In this document: piece after piece, positions 37,885 through 46,924 of the stretch | Numbering within the stretch: the first letter of the stretch is position 1 | How the letters are laid out: each line of letters opens with the position of its first letter | DNA from: Pseudomonas gozinkensis | GTDB lineage: Bacteria > Pseudomonadota > Gammaproteobacteria > Pseudomonadales > Pseudomonadaceae | Direction: 5' to 3' | Assembly: GCF_014863585.1 (NCBI RefSeq) | Contig: NZ_CP062253.1 | Location: 2,010,501-2,074,500, forward strand | Length of the DNA stretch: 64,000 bases | Program-made: the position numbers and the translations under genes | The notes under the pieces: generated by a model | Told to the model about the DNA's origin: nothing | What the model saw: the letters and a program-made list of their open reading frames with translations, nothing else | Databases searched by the model: none

Positions 37885-40599
37885 TCAGATAACGGCGACC
37901 GGACGCACTTCGGCGGCCAGCAAACGCTTGATTTCCGAGACGCAGGAACCGCATTGCGTGCCGCACCCCAACTTGTTTTTCAAACCCTGCAGATCCAGAC
38001 CTTCACGGATACCGGCGCAGACCGCGCTATGGCTGACGTTCTTGCAGTTGCACAAGGTTTTGTCCGCCACAACCTGCGCGCCGGCATTGCCCGGCGGTGC
38101 ACTCATCGGCGCCAGCAGCCAGCGCCGCAGTTGTTCGTCGGCGCGGCCTTCCAGCCACAGGCCTTGCAACCAGTGCTGAGCAAGAGTTTCACCGGCCAGA
38201 CGGATCGCGGTGATTCGCCCGTTCTCGATGCGCACCCGCTTGCCGATGGCACGGCGAGGATCGTCATAAGCCAGCACCGGCCCGTCGATCAGGGCCAGGC
38301 ACTGGTCGATTTCACGCAGCAATTGCGGCTCTGGCGCCACGGCGCTGGCTGCGCGAATCAGCAACGCAGGCCGTTCACGTCCGACAAGGCTGAGACTTGC
38401 GTAGGAAAACGCCTCGCAGATCGGTCGAAGCGCCTCGAAATGCCGTTGAACATCGCCCTCGATCAGTGCGAACAGTTGCCATGGCAATACCACCGGTTCC
38501 AGCCGCACGCCGCTGTGCTTGAGCTCCGGCTGTTTCGACAAAGGATCGAAGGCGGGCAGAGTCAGGCTGTTCACGCCTCCTTTGAGGAAACGATCACCCC
38601 AGTGCATCGGCAGGAACGCCTGGCCCGGACGCACGCTGTCATCGCTGGCGACTGCCACGATCACCGCACCCCGACGACTTTTCAGATTCACCAGATCCCC
38701 CGGTTGCAAGCGGTGGCGGCGCAATTCGTCCGGGTGCAGGCTCAACACCGCTTCGCTCACATGGCCGAATAACTGCGCCGCAGTACCGGTGCGGCTCATA
38801 CCGTGCCATTGATCGCGCAGGCGGCCGGTGATAAGGGTCAGTGGAAAACGCGCGTCACGTTGTTCCTTGGCGGCGCGATAGGGATCGGCAACGAACTGCG
38901 CGCGCCCATTTGGCGTAGGAAAGATCCCATCGCCATACAGCCGGGCCGTGCCTTGGCGGGCGCCAGCGGGGAAGGGCCATTGCTGTGGCCCCAGTTCATC
39001 AATCAACCCATGGCTGATTCCGGACAAATCCAGATCGCGCCCCCGGGTCAGTTGTTTGTACTCATCAAACAACTGCGACGGTTGCTCGAAAGCAAACAGC
39101 CCCGGTTGTTGCGGGCGCAGACGTTTCTCCAGTCGTTGTGCGAAATCCACCGTGATCGCCCAGTCCGGACGCGCTTCACCCGGTGCGGCAATGGCTTGGC
39201 GGACGTGGGAAATCCGCCGCTCGGAGTTGGTCACCGAGCCTTCTTTCTCGCCCCAACTGGCCGCCGGCAACAGCAGATCGGCAAACGCCGCGGTTTCGGT
39301 GGTACGGAACGCCTCCTGCAACACCACGAACGGACAGGCTTCCAGCGCCGCGCGCACGGCGTTCTGGTCCGGCATCGATTGCGCGGGGTTGGTGCAGGCA
39401 ATCCACAGCGCCTTGATCTTGCCGCTGCGTACTTGCTCAAACAGTTCGATGGCACTGAGCCCGGTATTTTCCGGCAACGAATCCACGCCCCAATACGCCG
39501 CCACTTCGGCGCGGTGTTCCGGATTGGCGACTTCACGATGGCCCGGCAACAGGTTGGAAAGACTGCCGGTTTCGCGCCCGCCCATGGCATTTGGCTGACC
39601 GGTCAGGGAGAAAGGTCCTGCACCCGGCCGGCCGATTTGCCCAGTGGCCAGGTGCAGATTGATCAGCGCGCTGTTCTTCGCGCTGCCGGCGGTGGACTGG
39701 TTCAGGCCCATGCACCACAGCGAGAGAAAACTCGGCGAGGTGCCGATCCATTCGGCGCACTGCTGCAATTGCTCGACACTGATCCCGCACAGTTGCGAAA
39801 CCATGGCCGGGGTGTAATCGCGCACCAGGCTTTTCAGCTCGGCGAGCCCGTCGGTATGGGCCTTGATGAAGTCGCGGTCGATCCAGTCTTCCCACAGCAA
39901 CAGATGCAAAATCCCATGGAACAACGCGACATCGGTGCCCGGCAAAATCGCCAGATGCAGGTCCGCCAGATCGCAGGTGTCGGTGCGCCGTGGGTCGATG
40001 ACGATGATTTTCATCTGCGGGCGGCGGGATCTGGCTTCTTCGAGGCGGCGAAAAAGCACCGGATGGGCGTAGGCCATGTTACTGCCGACGATCACTACGC
40101 AATCGCTCAACTCCAGGTCTTCGTAGCTGCACGGTGGTGCGTCGGCGCCGAGGCTGCGCTTGTATCCGACCACTGCTGAAGACATGCACAGCCGCGAATT
40201 GCTGTCGATGTTGTTGGTGCCGACCAGCGCTCGAGCCAGTTTGTTGAAGGCGTAGTAGTCCTCGGTCAGCAACTGTCCGGAAATGTAGAACGCCACGCTG
40301 TCCGGGCCGTGTTCGGCGATGGTGTCGGCAAACACGTTGGTAGCGTGATTCAGCGCGGTGTCCCAGTCGCAGCGGCTGCGCGCCAGGCTTTTGCCCAGGC
40401 GCAACTCCGGGTAAAGCGCTCGTGCTGCCAGATCGCCGGTCAGGTGCAGGGTCGAGCCTTTGCTGCACAGTTTGCCGAAGTTGGCCGGATGCGCCGGATC
40501 GCCGCTGACGCCGAGAATGCGCTCGCCGTCATGCTCGATCAGCACGCCGCAGCCGACTCCGCAATAACAGCAGGTCGAGGCGGTCATCTGGCGGTTCAT
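37885..40599 (-). CDS. nasC: Assimilatory nitrate reductase catalytic subunit
   Basis: A 904-residue molybdopterin oxidoreductase reducing nitrate to nitrite in the cytoplasm. The N-terminal [4Fe-4S] cysteines lie in STCCYCGVGCGVLIE. Molybdopterin-binding parts include GSNMAYAHPVLFRRLEEA, IVIDPRRTDTCDLAD and LWCMGLNQSTAGSAKNSALI. The C-terminal BFD-like [2Fe-2S] domain has CNCKNVSHSAVC and LGCGTQCGSCVSEI. The start at ATG 40599 overlaps the nirD stop by one base; the longer frame upstream lies inside nirD. Confidence 0.94.
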   Translation of the reverse strand: MNRQMTASTCCYCGVGCGVLIEHDGERILGVSGDPAHPANFGKLCSKGSTLHLTGDLAARALYPELRLGKSLARSRCDWDTALNHATNVFADTIAEHGPDSVAFYISGQLLTEDYYAFNKLARALVGTNNIDSNSRLCMSSAVVGYKRSLGADAPPCSYEDLELSDCVVIVGSNMAYAHPVLFRRLEEARSRRPQMKIIVIDPRRTDTCDLADLHLAILPGTDVALFHGILHLLLWEDWIDRDFIKAHTDGLAELKSLVRDYTPAMVSQLCGISVEQLQQCAEWIGTSPSFLSLWCMGLNQSTAGSAKNSALINLHLATGQIGRPGAGPFSLTGQPNAMGGRETGSLSNLLPGHREVANPEHRAEVAAYWGVDSLPENTGLSAIELFEQVRSGKIKALWIACTNPAQSMPDQNAVRAALEACPFVVLQEAFRTTETAAFADLLLPAASWGEKEGSVTNSERRISHVRQAIAAPGEARPDWAITVDFAQRLEKRLRPQQPGLFAFEQPSQLFDEYKQLTRGRDLDLSGISHGLIDELGPQQWPFPAGARQGTARLYGDGIFPTPNGRAQFVADPYRAAKEQRDARFPLTLITGRLRDQWHGMSRTGTAAQLFGHVSEAVLSLHPDELRRHRLQPGDLVNLKSRRGAVIVAVASDDSVRPGQAFLPMHWGDRFLKGGVNSLTLPAFDPLSKQPELKHSGVRLEPVVLPWQLFALIEGDVQRHFEALRPICEAFSYASLSLVGRERPALLIRAASAVAPEPQLLREIDQCLALIDGPVLAYDDPRRAIGKRVRIENGRITAIRLAGETLAQHWLQGLWLEGRADEQLRRWLLAPMSAPPGNAGAQVVADKTLCNCKNVSHSAVCAGIREGLDLQGLKNKLGCGTQCGSCVSEIKRLLAAEVRPVAVI

Positions 40600-40916
40600 C
40601 AGACGGCGTCCCGCAGGGCCAGTTGCACGCGGCCGTTTTCGACCCGGGCCGGGTGGTGGTGGGCGCAACCGACGTCCGGCGCCTGGGCTTCGCCGGATTG
40701 CAGGTCGATCTGCCAGTTGTGCAACGGGCAGGCGACACGTTTGCCGTAGATCAGTCCTTGGGACAACGGGCCGCCCTTGTGCGGGCAGCGGTCATCGAGT
40801 GCGAAAACTTCGTCGTCACTTGTGCGAAAGATCGCGATGTCACCTTTGGGCCCGGCGATGATCCGCGAACCGAGGGCATTGATCTCTTCCAGGGCACAGA
40901 TATCGAGCCAGTTCAT
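40599..40916 (-). CDS. nirD: Nitrite reductase (NAD(P)H) small subunit
   Basis: A 105-residue Rieske-fold subunit (MNWLDICALEEINALGSRII). The Rieske ligands Cys44 and His46 (CPHKGG) and Cys63 and His66 (CPLHNW) are all present, unlike in the enterobacterial NirD where the ligands are lost. It overlaps nirB by four bases and nasC by one, so translation is coupled through the operon. It works with NirB in reducing nitrite to ammonium. Confidence 0.92.
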   Translation of the reverse strand: MNWLDICALEEINALGSRIIAGPKGDIAIFRTSDDEVFALDDRCPHKGGPLSQGLIYGKRVACPLHNWQIDLQSGEAQAPDVGCAHHHPARVENGRVQLALRDAV

Positions 40917-43366
40917 GCCGGCACCTCCAGGTTTTTCACGGGGATCACGTCGAATTCTTTCTTCAGTTGCGGCTGGGCGAGGCGCTCTTTCCACGGGTCC
41001 TGTTCGAACGACAGGGAGAATTGCAGGCGCTCGTTCAGAGCCTTGCGGCGCTCGGGATCTTCCAGCACGGCGTTCTTGATGTGCTCCATGCCGACCCGTT
41101 GCAGGTAGTGCACGGTGCGTTCGAGGTAGAAGGCTTCTTCGCGGTACAGCTGCAGGAACGCGCCGTTGTATTCGCGCACTTCCTCGGCGGTCTTGAGCTT
41201 GACGAAGAACTCGGCGACTTCGGTCTTGATCCCGCCGTTGCCACCGATGTACATCTCCCAGCCGGAATCGACGCCGATGATTCCTACGTCCTTGATCCCC
41301 GCTTCCGAACAGTTGCGTGGGCATCCGGAGACCGCCAGCTTCACTTTGTGCGGCGACCACATGTTGAACAGGTCGTGTTCGAGGTCGATGCCCAATTGGG
41401 TCGAGTTCTGCGTGCCGAAGCGACAGAACTCGCTGCCGACGCAGGTTTTCACCGTACGGATCGATTTGCCGTAGGCGTGGCCGGACGGCATGTCGAGGTC
41501 TTTCCACACACCGGGCAAGTCCTGTTTCTTGATCCCCAGCAAGTCGATGCGCTGGCCGCCGGTGACCTTGACCATCGGCACCTGATATTTGTCCGCCACG
41601 TCGGCGATCCGCCGCAGTTCCGACGGGTTGGTCACGCCGCCCCACATCCGTGGCACCACCGAATAGGTGCCGTCCTTCTGGATGTTGGCGTGGGCCCGCT
41701 CGTTGATCAGGCGCGACTGCGGATCGTCCTTGGCCTCGCCGGGCCAGGTGGAAATCAGGTAGTAGTTGAGGGCCGGGCGGCAGGTGGCGCAGCCGTTCGG
41801 GGTGCGCCAGTTGAGATAGCTCATGGTGCCGGCGATGGTCAGCAGATGCTGTTCGCGAATGGCCTGTCGAATCTGGCCATGGTTGAGATCGCTGCAACCG
41901 CAGATGGCTTTTTCGCTTTTCGGTTTGACGTCCGCCGCGCCGCCGACGGTGTTGATCAGGATCTGTTCGACCAGACCGGCGCAGGAGCCGCAGGAGCTGG
42001 CGGCCTTGGTGTGTTTCTTCACCTCGTCGACGCTGAACAGCCCGTGTTCCTGAATCGCCTTGACGATGGTGCCCTTGCACACGCCGTTGCAGCCGCAGAC
42101 TTCGGCGTTGTCGGCCATGCTCATGGCTTTGTCCTGGCCCTGATGTCCTACGTCGCCAAGTGCGTTTTCTCCAAACATGAGGTGATCGCGGATCTCGCCG
42201 ATGGTGTGATTCTCACGAATCTGCCGGAAATACCAACCGCCATCTGCCGTATCGCCGTACAGACAGGCGCCGACCAGCACGTCATCCTTGATCACCAGTT
42301 TTTTGTACACCCCGCCGATCGGGTCGGAGAGGGTGATGGTCTCGGTGCCTTCGCCGCCCATGAAGTCGCCGGCGGAAAACAGGTCGATGCCGGTGACCTT
42401 CAATTTGGTCGACGTCACCGAGCCCTGATAACGGGCGAAACCCAATTGGGCCAGGTGGTTGGCGCAGACCTTGGCCTGTTCGAACAACGGCGCGACCAGG
42501 CCGTAGGCAATGCCGCGGTGGCTGGCGCACTCGCCGATGGCATAGATGCGCGGGTCGTAGGTTTGCAGGGTGTCGTTGACCAGGATCCCGCGATTGCACG
42601 GGATACCGGCCTTTTCCGCCAGTTCGGTGTTGGGGCGAATGCCGGCGGCCATGACCACCAGATCGGCGGGGATGATGTCGCCGTTCTTGAATTGCACCGA
42701 GCCCACGCGACCGTTGCCGGCATCGTGCAGGGCCTGGGTCTGTTCGCACAGGCGAAAGTGCAGGCCACGGGATTCGAGGGCGGTTTGCAGGAGCTGGCCG
42801 CTGGTCTTGTCCAGTTGCCGCTCCAGCAGCCACTCACCGAGGTGCACCACGGTGACGTGCATGCCGCGCAGCATCAGGCCGTTGGCGGCTTCGAGACCGA
42901 GCAGGCCACCGCCGATCACCACGGCGTGTTTGTGGGTCCTGGCGGTGTCGATCATCGCCTGGGTGTCGGCGATGTCGCGGTAACCGATCACGCCCTGCAA
43001 GGTGTTACCGGGGATCGGCAGGATGAACGGTGTCGAGCCGGTGGCGATCAGCAGGCGATCGTAGTCGGCCTCGGTGCCGTCTTCGGCGATCACCCGGCGT
43101 TTGACCCGGTCGATCTCCACCACTTTGCGGTTGAGCAGCAGTTTAATGTTGTTTTCCAGGTACCAGTCGAGGTCGTTGAGCACGATCTCCTCGAAGGTCT
43201 GTTCGCCGGCCAGCACCGGCGACAGCAGGATGCGGTTGTAGTTGGTGTGCGGTTCGGCGCCGAAGACCGTGATGTCGTACAGCTCGTTGCTCAGCTTGAG
43301 CAGTTCTTCCAGGGTGCGAACCCCGGCCATGCCATTGCCGATCATCACCAGTTTGAGTTTTTTCAT
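40913..43366 (-). CDS. nirB: Nitrite reductase (NAD(P)H) large subunit
   Basis: An 817-residue flavin, [2Fe-2S] and siroheme enzyme. FAD domain start is KLVMIGNGMAGVRTLEELL and the NAD site is AVVIGGGLLGLEAANGLML. The BFD-like [2Fe-2S] region has CGCNGVC and SSCGSCAGLV. The C-terminal siroheme/[4Fe-4S] cysteines are in CVGSEFCRFGTQNS and AVSGCPRNCSEAGIKD. It starts at ATG 43366; the longer open frame lies in the leader. Expression is predicted to depend on a sigma-54 promoter at 43553-43569 and NasT antitermination in the leader. Confidence 0.95.
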   Translation of the reverse strand: MKKLKLVMIGNGMAGVRTLEELLKLSNELYDITVFGAEPHTNYNRILLSPVLAGEQTFEEIVLNDLDWYLENNIKLLLNRKVVEIDRVKRRVIAEDGTEADYDRLLIATGSTPFILPIPGNTLQGVIGYRDIADTQAMIDTARTHKHAVVIGGGLLGLEAANGLMLRGMHVTVVHLGEWLLERQLDKTSGQLLQTALESRGLHFRLCEQTQALHDAGNGRVGSVQFKNGDIIPADLVVMAAGIRPNTELAEKAGIPCNRGILVNDTLQTYDPRIYAIGECASHRGIAYGLVAPLFEQAKVCANHLAQLGFARYQGSVTSTKLKVTGIDLFSAGDFMGGEGTETITLSDPIGGVYKKLVIKDDVLVGACLYGDTADGGWYFRQIRENHTIGEIRDHLMFGENALGDVGHQGQDKAMSMADNAEVCGCNGVCKGTIVKAIQEHGLFSVDEVKKHTKAASSCGSCAGLVEQILINTVGGAADVKPKSEKAICGCSDLNHGQIRQAIREQHLLTIAGTMSYLNWRTPNGCATCRPALNYYLISTWPGEAKDDPQSRLINERAHANIQKDGTYSVVPRMWGGVTNPSELRRIADVADKYQVPMVKVTGGQRIDLLGIKKQDLPGVWKDLDMPSGHAYGKSIRTVKTCVGSEFCRFGTQNSTQLGIDLEHDLFNMWSPHKVKLAVSGCPRNCSEAGIKDVGIIGVDSGWEMYIGGNGGIKTEVAEFFVKLKTAEEVREYNGAFLQLYREEAFYLERTVHYLQRVGMEHIKNAVLEDPERRKALNERLQFSLSFEQDPWKERLAQPQLKKEFDVIPVKNLEVPA

Positions 43367-43437
43367 CAGGTTCTCCGGGAGCATCGGGCTTGCCTCTTGT
43401 GGGCAGTCAGGCCTTGCTCGACAAAAATGGCGCAAAC

Positions 43438-43477
43438 AAAAAAGGCGTCCCGCCAGTTACCTAGCGAGGACGCCTTT
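43438..43477 (-). terminator. Leader terminator (attenuator) of nirB
   Basis: On the minus strand, stem AAAGGCGTCC / GGACGCCTTT is followed by a T-run, 72 bases before the nirB start. It sits just after two A1/G4 hexaloop hairpins, so read-through should need NasT. Confidence 0.85.
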
Positions 43478-43484
43478 GTCCTTG

Positions 43485-43523
43485 TCCCGTTCTCTCGGGA
43501 AGCCTGGCCTTCGTCGTTGAAGG
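43485..43523 (-). promoter_or_regulatory. NasT (ANTAR) two-hairpin target in the nirB leader
   Basis: On the minus strand, hairpin P1 is CCTTC-AACGAC-GAAGG (43508-43523) and P2 is TCCCG-AGAGAA-CGGGA (43485-43500). Both loops are hexanucleotides with A at position 1 and G at position 4, the known signature of RNA bound by ANTAR proteins such as NasR and EutV. P2 is seven bases upstream of the terminator stem. Confidence 0.85.
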
Positions 43524-43552
43524 TCGGGCTTTATGTCAGTTGAAAACGTTAA

Positions 43553-43569
43553 TGCAGTGGTTGTGCCAA
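43553..43569 (-). promoter_or_regulatory. Sigma-54 promoter of nirB operon
   Basis: Minus strand TTGGCACAACCACTGCA: GG and GC are separated by exactly ten bases, with a perfect -24 TTGGCAC. It starts a leader of about 175 bases containing the hairpins and terminator described above. Confidence 0.8.
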
Positions 43570-43675
43570 GTCGTGGTGAGCCACGAATTCATTGGGGTAG
43601 GGCTGGAATTGGCCAGATCTTCATTGTGGTTTTTGCACTGAATGGAAGCGGCACGCCCGTTAATGGAGCGCCGCG

Positions 43676-45346
43676 TCAGCCATGAAACAGCAGAAACAGC
43701 AGGACCAGATTGCCCAGCAGTGCCAGTAACGCCAGTGTCCGCCAGACCTTCAGCGGCTCACGCTCCAGCAAGGGACGAGGGCGTACATTCAGGCTACGGC
43801 GTTCACCCTGTTCCAGCGTCAGCAGCCATTCCTCGGCGGTTTCATAGCGTTGCAAAGGATCGGCCGCCAAACCGCGTTCCAGACACAGCGCCAGCCACTC
43901 CGGCAGATCCGGACGATAGCGACCGGCACTCACCGGCACCCCGAAACGAGGGCGCTGGAAGGCTTCGATCTCGCCGTAGGGAAAATGCCCGGTGAGCAAG
44001 AAATACAGGGTCACGCCCACCGCATACAGATCCTGTTGTGCGCTGGGGGCTGCGCCCTGAAAGGCTTCCGGCGCGATGTAGCTCGGGGTTCCGGGCAGGG
44101 TCGACGGTGCGTCCTGCGACAGACCGGGGCAATACGCCAGGCCGAAATCCAGCAGACGCAACTCGCCGTCGCCCCCCAGGTGCAGGTTTTCCGGTTTGAT
44201 GTCGCGGTGCAGGATCTGCCGTCGATGCAACAGGCCGACGGCCCGCAACAGGCGTTCGGCCAGATCTTGCCACTGGGCCAGTGGCAGCGGGCCGCTTTGC
44301 CCGAACAACTGAGCCAGGGTTGTCCCCGAATATTCACGCATCACGTAGTACAAGTGCTGACGCTGGCCGGCGCTATGGACTTCGGGAAAATGCCGCCCGG
44401 CGACGCGTTTGAGAAACCATTCCTCCGCCAGCAAGGCCTGACCGGCCTGGGCATCGTCCGCCAATTGTGCAGGCAGCGTCTTCAACAGCCACGACTGCCC
44501 CTGACCATCGAGCACGCGATACAGCCACGATTGCTGGCTCTGACCGAGGATTCCTTGCACCTGCCATCCTTCAAACACTTGACCCGGTTTCAGTGGCGAA
44601 GGCAGCGGCCATTGCTGCAAATGAATCAGCGCATCGCCAAGGCTGGCCTCACCGACGGCATCCACCCGCACCAGCAGCGCACTGGCATTGTCCTGGCTGC
44701 CGGCCAGATGCGCGGCGTTGACCAACGTTTGCGCGGCACTGTGCAGATCCGGTTGATCGCGCAGGATTCCGGCGATGGCGGTGTCGCCGAGCGCCGCCCA
44801 CACGCCGTCGCTGAGCAGCACGAAACATTCGCCGTCACGCAGTTCTCCATCGAGAAAGTCCAGCACCAGATGCTGATCCAAACCCAGTGCGCGCTTGAGC
44901 ACATGCTGCATGCCCGGCTGATCCCAGACGTGATCCTCGCTGATCCGCTGCAAGGTCTCGGCGTGCCAGCGATAGACCCGGCAATCACCGACGTGCGCCA
45001 GGGTAAACCGCCGGCCGCGCATGACCAGCGCACTGACCGTGGTGAGCAGCGGCTGACCGCCACCGTTGGCCTGCAACCAGCGGTTTTGCGCGAGCAGCAG
45101 ACGATCAAGCGCCTGGGCCACGCTCCAGGTTTCCGGGGTGGCGTAGTAGTCCAGCGCCAGCGCCTGCAAGGTCGAACGCGCGGCCAGCCCGCCATCGGCG
45201 CACTGGCTGACGCCGTCGGCGATGGCGAACAGAAACCCTTTGCTGGCAGCCAGCGCCGGGGCCGGGGTCACCAGGCGCAAGGCGTCCTGGTTTTCCGCGC
45301 GGGGCCCGGTGGCGCTGGCTTCGGCGAAGCTCAGTTGCAGAGCCAT
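43676..45346 (-). CDS. PP2C phosphatase - Ser/Thr kinase fusion with C-terminal membrane anchor
   Basis: A 556-residue protein with two signalling domains. Residues 1-230 are a PP2C phosphatase: ENQD (18-21), ADG (43-45), GD (120-121), SDG (179-181) and QDN (218-220) supply the metal ligands. Residues 260-515 are a Hanks kinase: Lys289, HRDIKPEN (380-387), DFG (400-402) and APE (425-427). The glycine-rich loop is degenerate (GILGQSQQSW). A single helix (about 535-554) anchors it in the membrane. It starts seven bases after nasA and is probably co-transcribed. It matches the kinase conserved in the P. aeruginosa nitrate cluster; its target is unknown. Confidence 0.93.
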   Translation of the reverse strand: MALQLSFAEASATGPRAENQDALRLVTPAPALAASKGFLFAIADGVSQCADGGLAARSTLQALALDYYATPETWSVAQALDRLLLAQNRWLQANGGGQPLLTTVSALVMRGRRFTLAHVGDCRVYRWHAETLQRISEDHVWDQPGMQHVLKRALGLDQHLVLDFLDGELRDGECFVLLSDGVWAALGDTAIAGILRDQPDLHSAAQTLVNAAHLAGSQDNASALLVRVDAVGEASLGDALIHLQQWPLPSPLKPGQVFEGWQVQGILGQSQQSWLYRVLDGQGQSWLLKTLPAQLADDAQAGQALLAEEWFLKRVAGRHFPEVHSAGQRQHLYYVMREYSGTTLAQLFGQSGPLPLAQWQDLAERLLRAVGLLHRRQILHRDIKPENLHLGGDGELRLLDFGLAYCPGLSQDAPSTLPGTPSYIAPEAFQGAAPSAQQDLYAVGVTLYFLLTGHFPYGEIEAFQRPRFGVPVSAGRYRPDLPEWLALCLERGLAADPLQRYETAEEWLLTLEQGERRSLNVRPRPLLEREPLKVWRTLALLALLGNLVLLFLLFHG

Positions 45347-45353
45347 TCGGGCC

Positions 45354-46565
45354 TCAGACCCGGGCAGCGGTCACAGCCGCCGAACCCCAGGTGGTTCTCC
45401 AGCGACGTTTGACCCCGTGCAGACCAAACCACGCCAACACACCAAGGCTGGCAAACAACCACAACGCCAGTTGATAGCTGCCGGTGCTCTGTTTGATCGC
45501 GCCCATGCCTGCCGCCAGGGCAAAGCCGCCGATGCCGCCGGCCATGCCGATCAGCCCGGTCATCACGCCGATTTCGCGACGGAAGCGCTGCGGCACCAAC
45601 TGGAACACCGCGCCATTGCCCGCGCCGAGACCGAGCATGGTGCAGACGAAAAGTGCCAGCGCCGCGTAGGAACTCGGCAGGTTGAAGCCGACCGCTGCAA
45701 TACAAACCGCTGCCACCGTATACATCGCCAACAGCGTGCGAATACCGCCGAAACGGTCAGCCAGCGCGCCACCGAGGGGACGCATCAGGCTGCCGCCGAA
45801 CACGCAGGCGGCGGTGTAATAACCGGCGGTCACCGGGCTCAGGCCGTATTGATCGTTGAAGTAGCCGGGCAAGGCGCTGGCCAGGCCGATGAAGCCGCCG
45901 AAGGTGACGCTGTAGAAAAACATGAACCACCAGCTGTCGCGGTCGCCCAGGGCCTTGAAATAGTCGGCCATGGATTTGGCTTTCGGCCGCTCCGGCGCGT
46001 TTTTCGCCAGCCAGGCAAACAGCACCAGGGTCAGGATCAGCGGAATCAGGGCGAAACCGAACACATTGCTCCAGCCGAACGCCGCCGCCAGTACCGGGGC
46101 GATCAGCGCCGCGAATACGGTACCGGAGTTGCCGGCCCCGGCGATGCCCATCGCCTTGCCCTGATGCTCCGGCGGATACCACTGCGACGCCAGCGGCAGG
46201 GCCACGGCGAACGAGGCGCCGGCCATGCCGAGGAACAGGCCAAGCAGCAAGGCTTGTTCGTAACTGTGGATGCCCAATTTCCAGGCACCGAACAGCGCAC
46301 AGATCACGATCACCTGGCCGATCAGTCCGGCGGTTTTTGGTGACAGCCGATCGGCGAGCATGCCCATCGCAAAGCGCAATACCGCGCCGGCGAGGATCGG
46401 CGTGGCCACCACAAGGCCGCGCTGTTGGGTGGTCAGGTGCAGGTCGGCGGCAATCTGCACCGCCAGCGGACCGAGCAGGTACCAGACCATGAAACTCAGG
46501 TCGAAATACAGGAAGGCCGCAAACAGGGTCGGAGTGTGGCCGGATTTCCAGAAGCTTTTATTCAT
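45354..46565 (-). CDS. nasA: MFS nitrate/nitrite transporter NasA
   Basis: A 403-residue major facilitator of the NarK/NasA type with about 12 helices. It starts MNKSFWKSGHTPTLFAAFLY at ATG 46565; the longer frame runs into the leader. The nitrate signatures GMAGASFAVALPLASQWYPP and GIAGAGNSGTVFAALIAP are present in the N-half, and a related glycine-rich stretch (GLGAGNGAVFQLVPQRF) in the C-half. It imports nitrate for NasC. Likely transcribed from a sigma-54 promoter at 46768-46784 through a leader terminator. Confidence 0.94.
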   Translation of the reverse strand: MNKSFWKSGHTPTLFAAFLYFDLSFMVWYLLGPLAVQIAADLHLTTQQRGLVVATPILAGAVLRFAMGMLADRLSPKTAGLIGQVIVICALFGAWKLGIHSYEQALLLGLFLGMAGASFAVALPLASQWYPPEHQGKAMGIAGAGNSGTVFAALIAPVLAAAFGWSNVFGFALIPLILTLVLFAWLAKNAPERPKAKSMADYFKALGDRDSWWFMFFYSVTFGGFIGLASALPGYFNDQYGLSPVTAGYYTAACVFGGSLMRPLGGALADRFGGIRTLLAMYTVAAVCIAAVGFNLPSSYAALALFVCTMLGLGAGNGAVFQLVPQRFRREIGVMTGLIGMAGGIGGFALAAGMGAIKQSTGSYQLALWLFASLGVLAWFGLHGVKRRWRTTWGSAAVTAARV

Positions 46566-46667
46566 CGCGCACCTCAGCTGTAGAGAATCTCGAGAAGGAG
46601 TCAGAACCAGCACAGTGGGGCGCCGCCACGGCCGCACCACCGGCCCCGGGCTGTGGGGCCAAAACGC

Positions 46668-46726
46668 AAAAACGCCGCTACCCGGATCGCCGAAAGGGGC
46701 GAAGAAGGTGAGCGACGTCTTTGTCG
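46668..46726 (-). promoter_or_regulatory. Candidate NasT-type leader and attenuator of nasA
   Basis: On the minus strand, CGAC-AAAGAC-GTCG (46713-46726) is a hexaloop hairpin with A1 and G4. Next, TCGCC / GGCGA (46687-46702) forms a hairpin whose hexaloop CCTTTC lacks A1/G4. A competing terminator pairs 46695-46701 with 46673-46679 and is followed by five T. Weaker than the nirB leader: the first stem has only four pairs. Confidence 0.5.
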
Positions 46727-46767
46727 TAGGTGGGGCAACCGCCGTTGGTTACCTGTGCTGAATGCTT

Positions 46768-46784
46768 AGCGAGATTTGTGCCAA
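46768..46784 (-). promoter_or_regulatory. Sigma-54 promoter of nasA
   Basis: Minus strand TTGGCACAAATCTCGCT: GG-N10-GC spacing is exact and the -24 box is perfect; the -12 box is TCGCT instead of TTGCT. Confidence 0.7.
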
Positions 46785-46808
46785 CAGTTCTCGACCGAGT
46801 TGCGGCCA

Positions 46809-46898
46809 ATCGCGGGCAAGCCCGCTCCCACAGGGTCCGCATTAATCACAGACTCTGTGTACGACAAGGAAACCTGTGGGAGCTGGCTTGCCAGCGAT
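46809..46898. repeat. REP inverted pair between nasA and nasT
   Basis: TCGCGGGCAAGCCCGCTCCC and, inverted, GTGGGAGCTGGCTTGCCAGC, about 45 bases apart. Confidence 0.85.
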
Positions 46899-46924
46899 GG
46901 GGCCTTTACAGGCTCCACGAAATT

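Larger units (their letters stand above)
43367..43675. other. 309-base region upstream of nirB
   Basis: Fully occupied by the nirB sigma-54 promoter, the two-hairpin NasT target, the terminator and the ribosome binding region (GGAGAACC before ATG). No small gene is seen. Confidence 0.7.
46566..46924. other. 359-base region between nasA and nasT
   Basis: Contains the nasA leader with hairpins and terminator, the nasA sigma-54 promoter and a REP pair at 46809-46898. No coding sequence is convincing. Confidence 0.6.

Noticed and set aside
40967..43543. Long plus-strand open frame opposite nirB
   Set aside because: Shadow of nirB; no protein family features.
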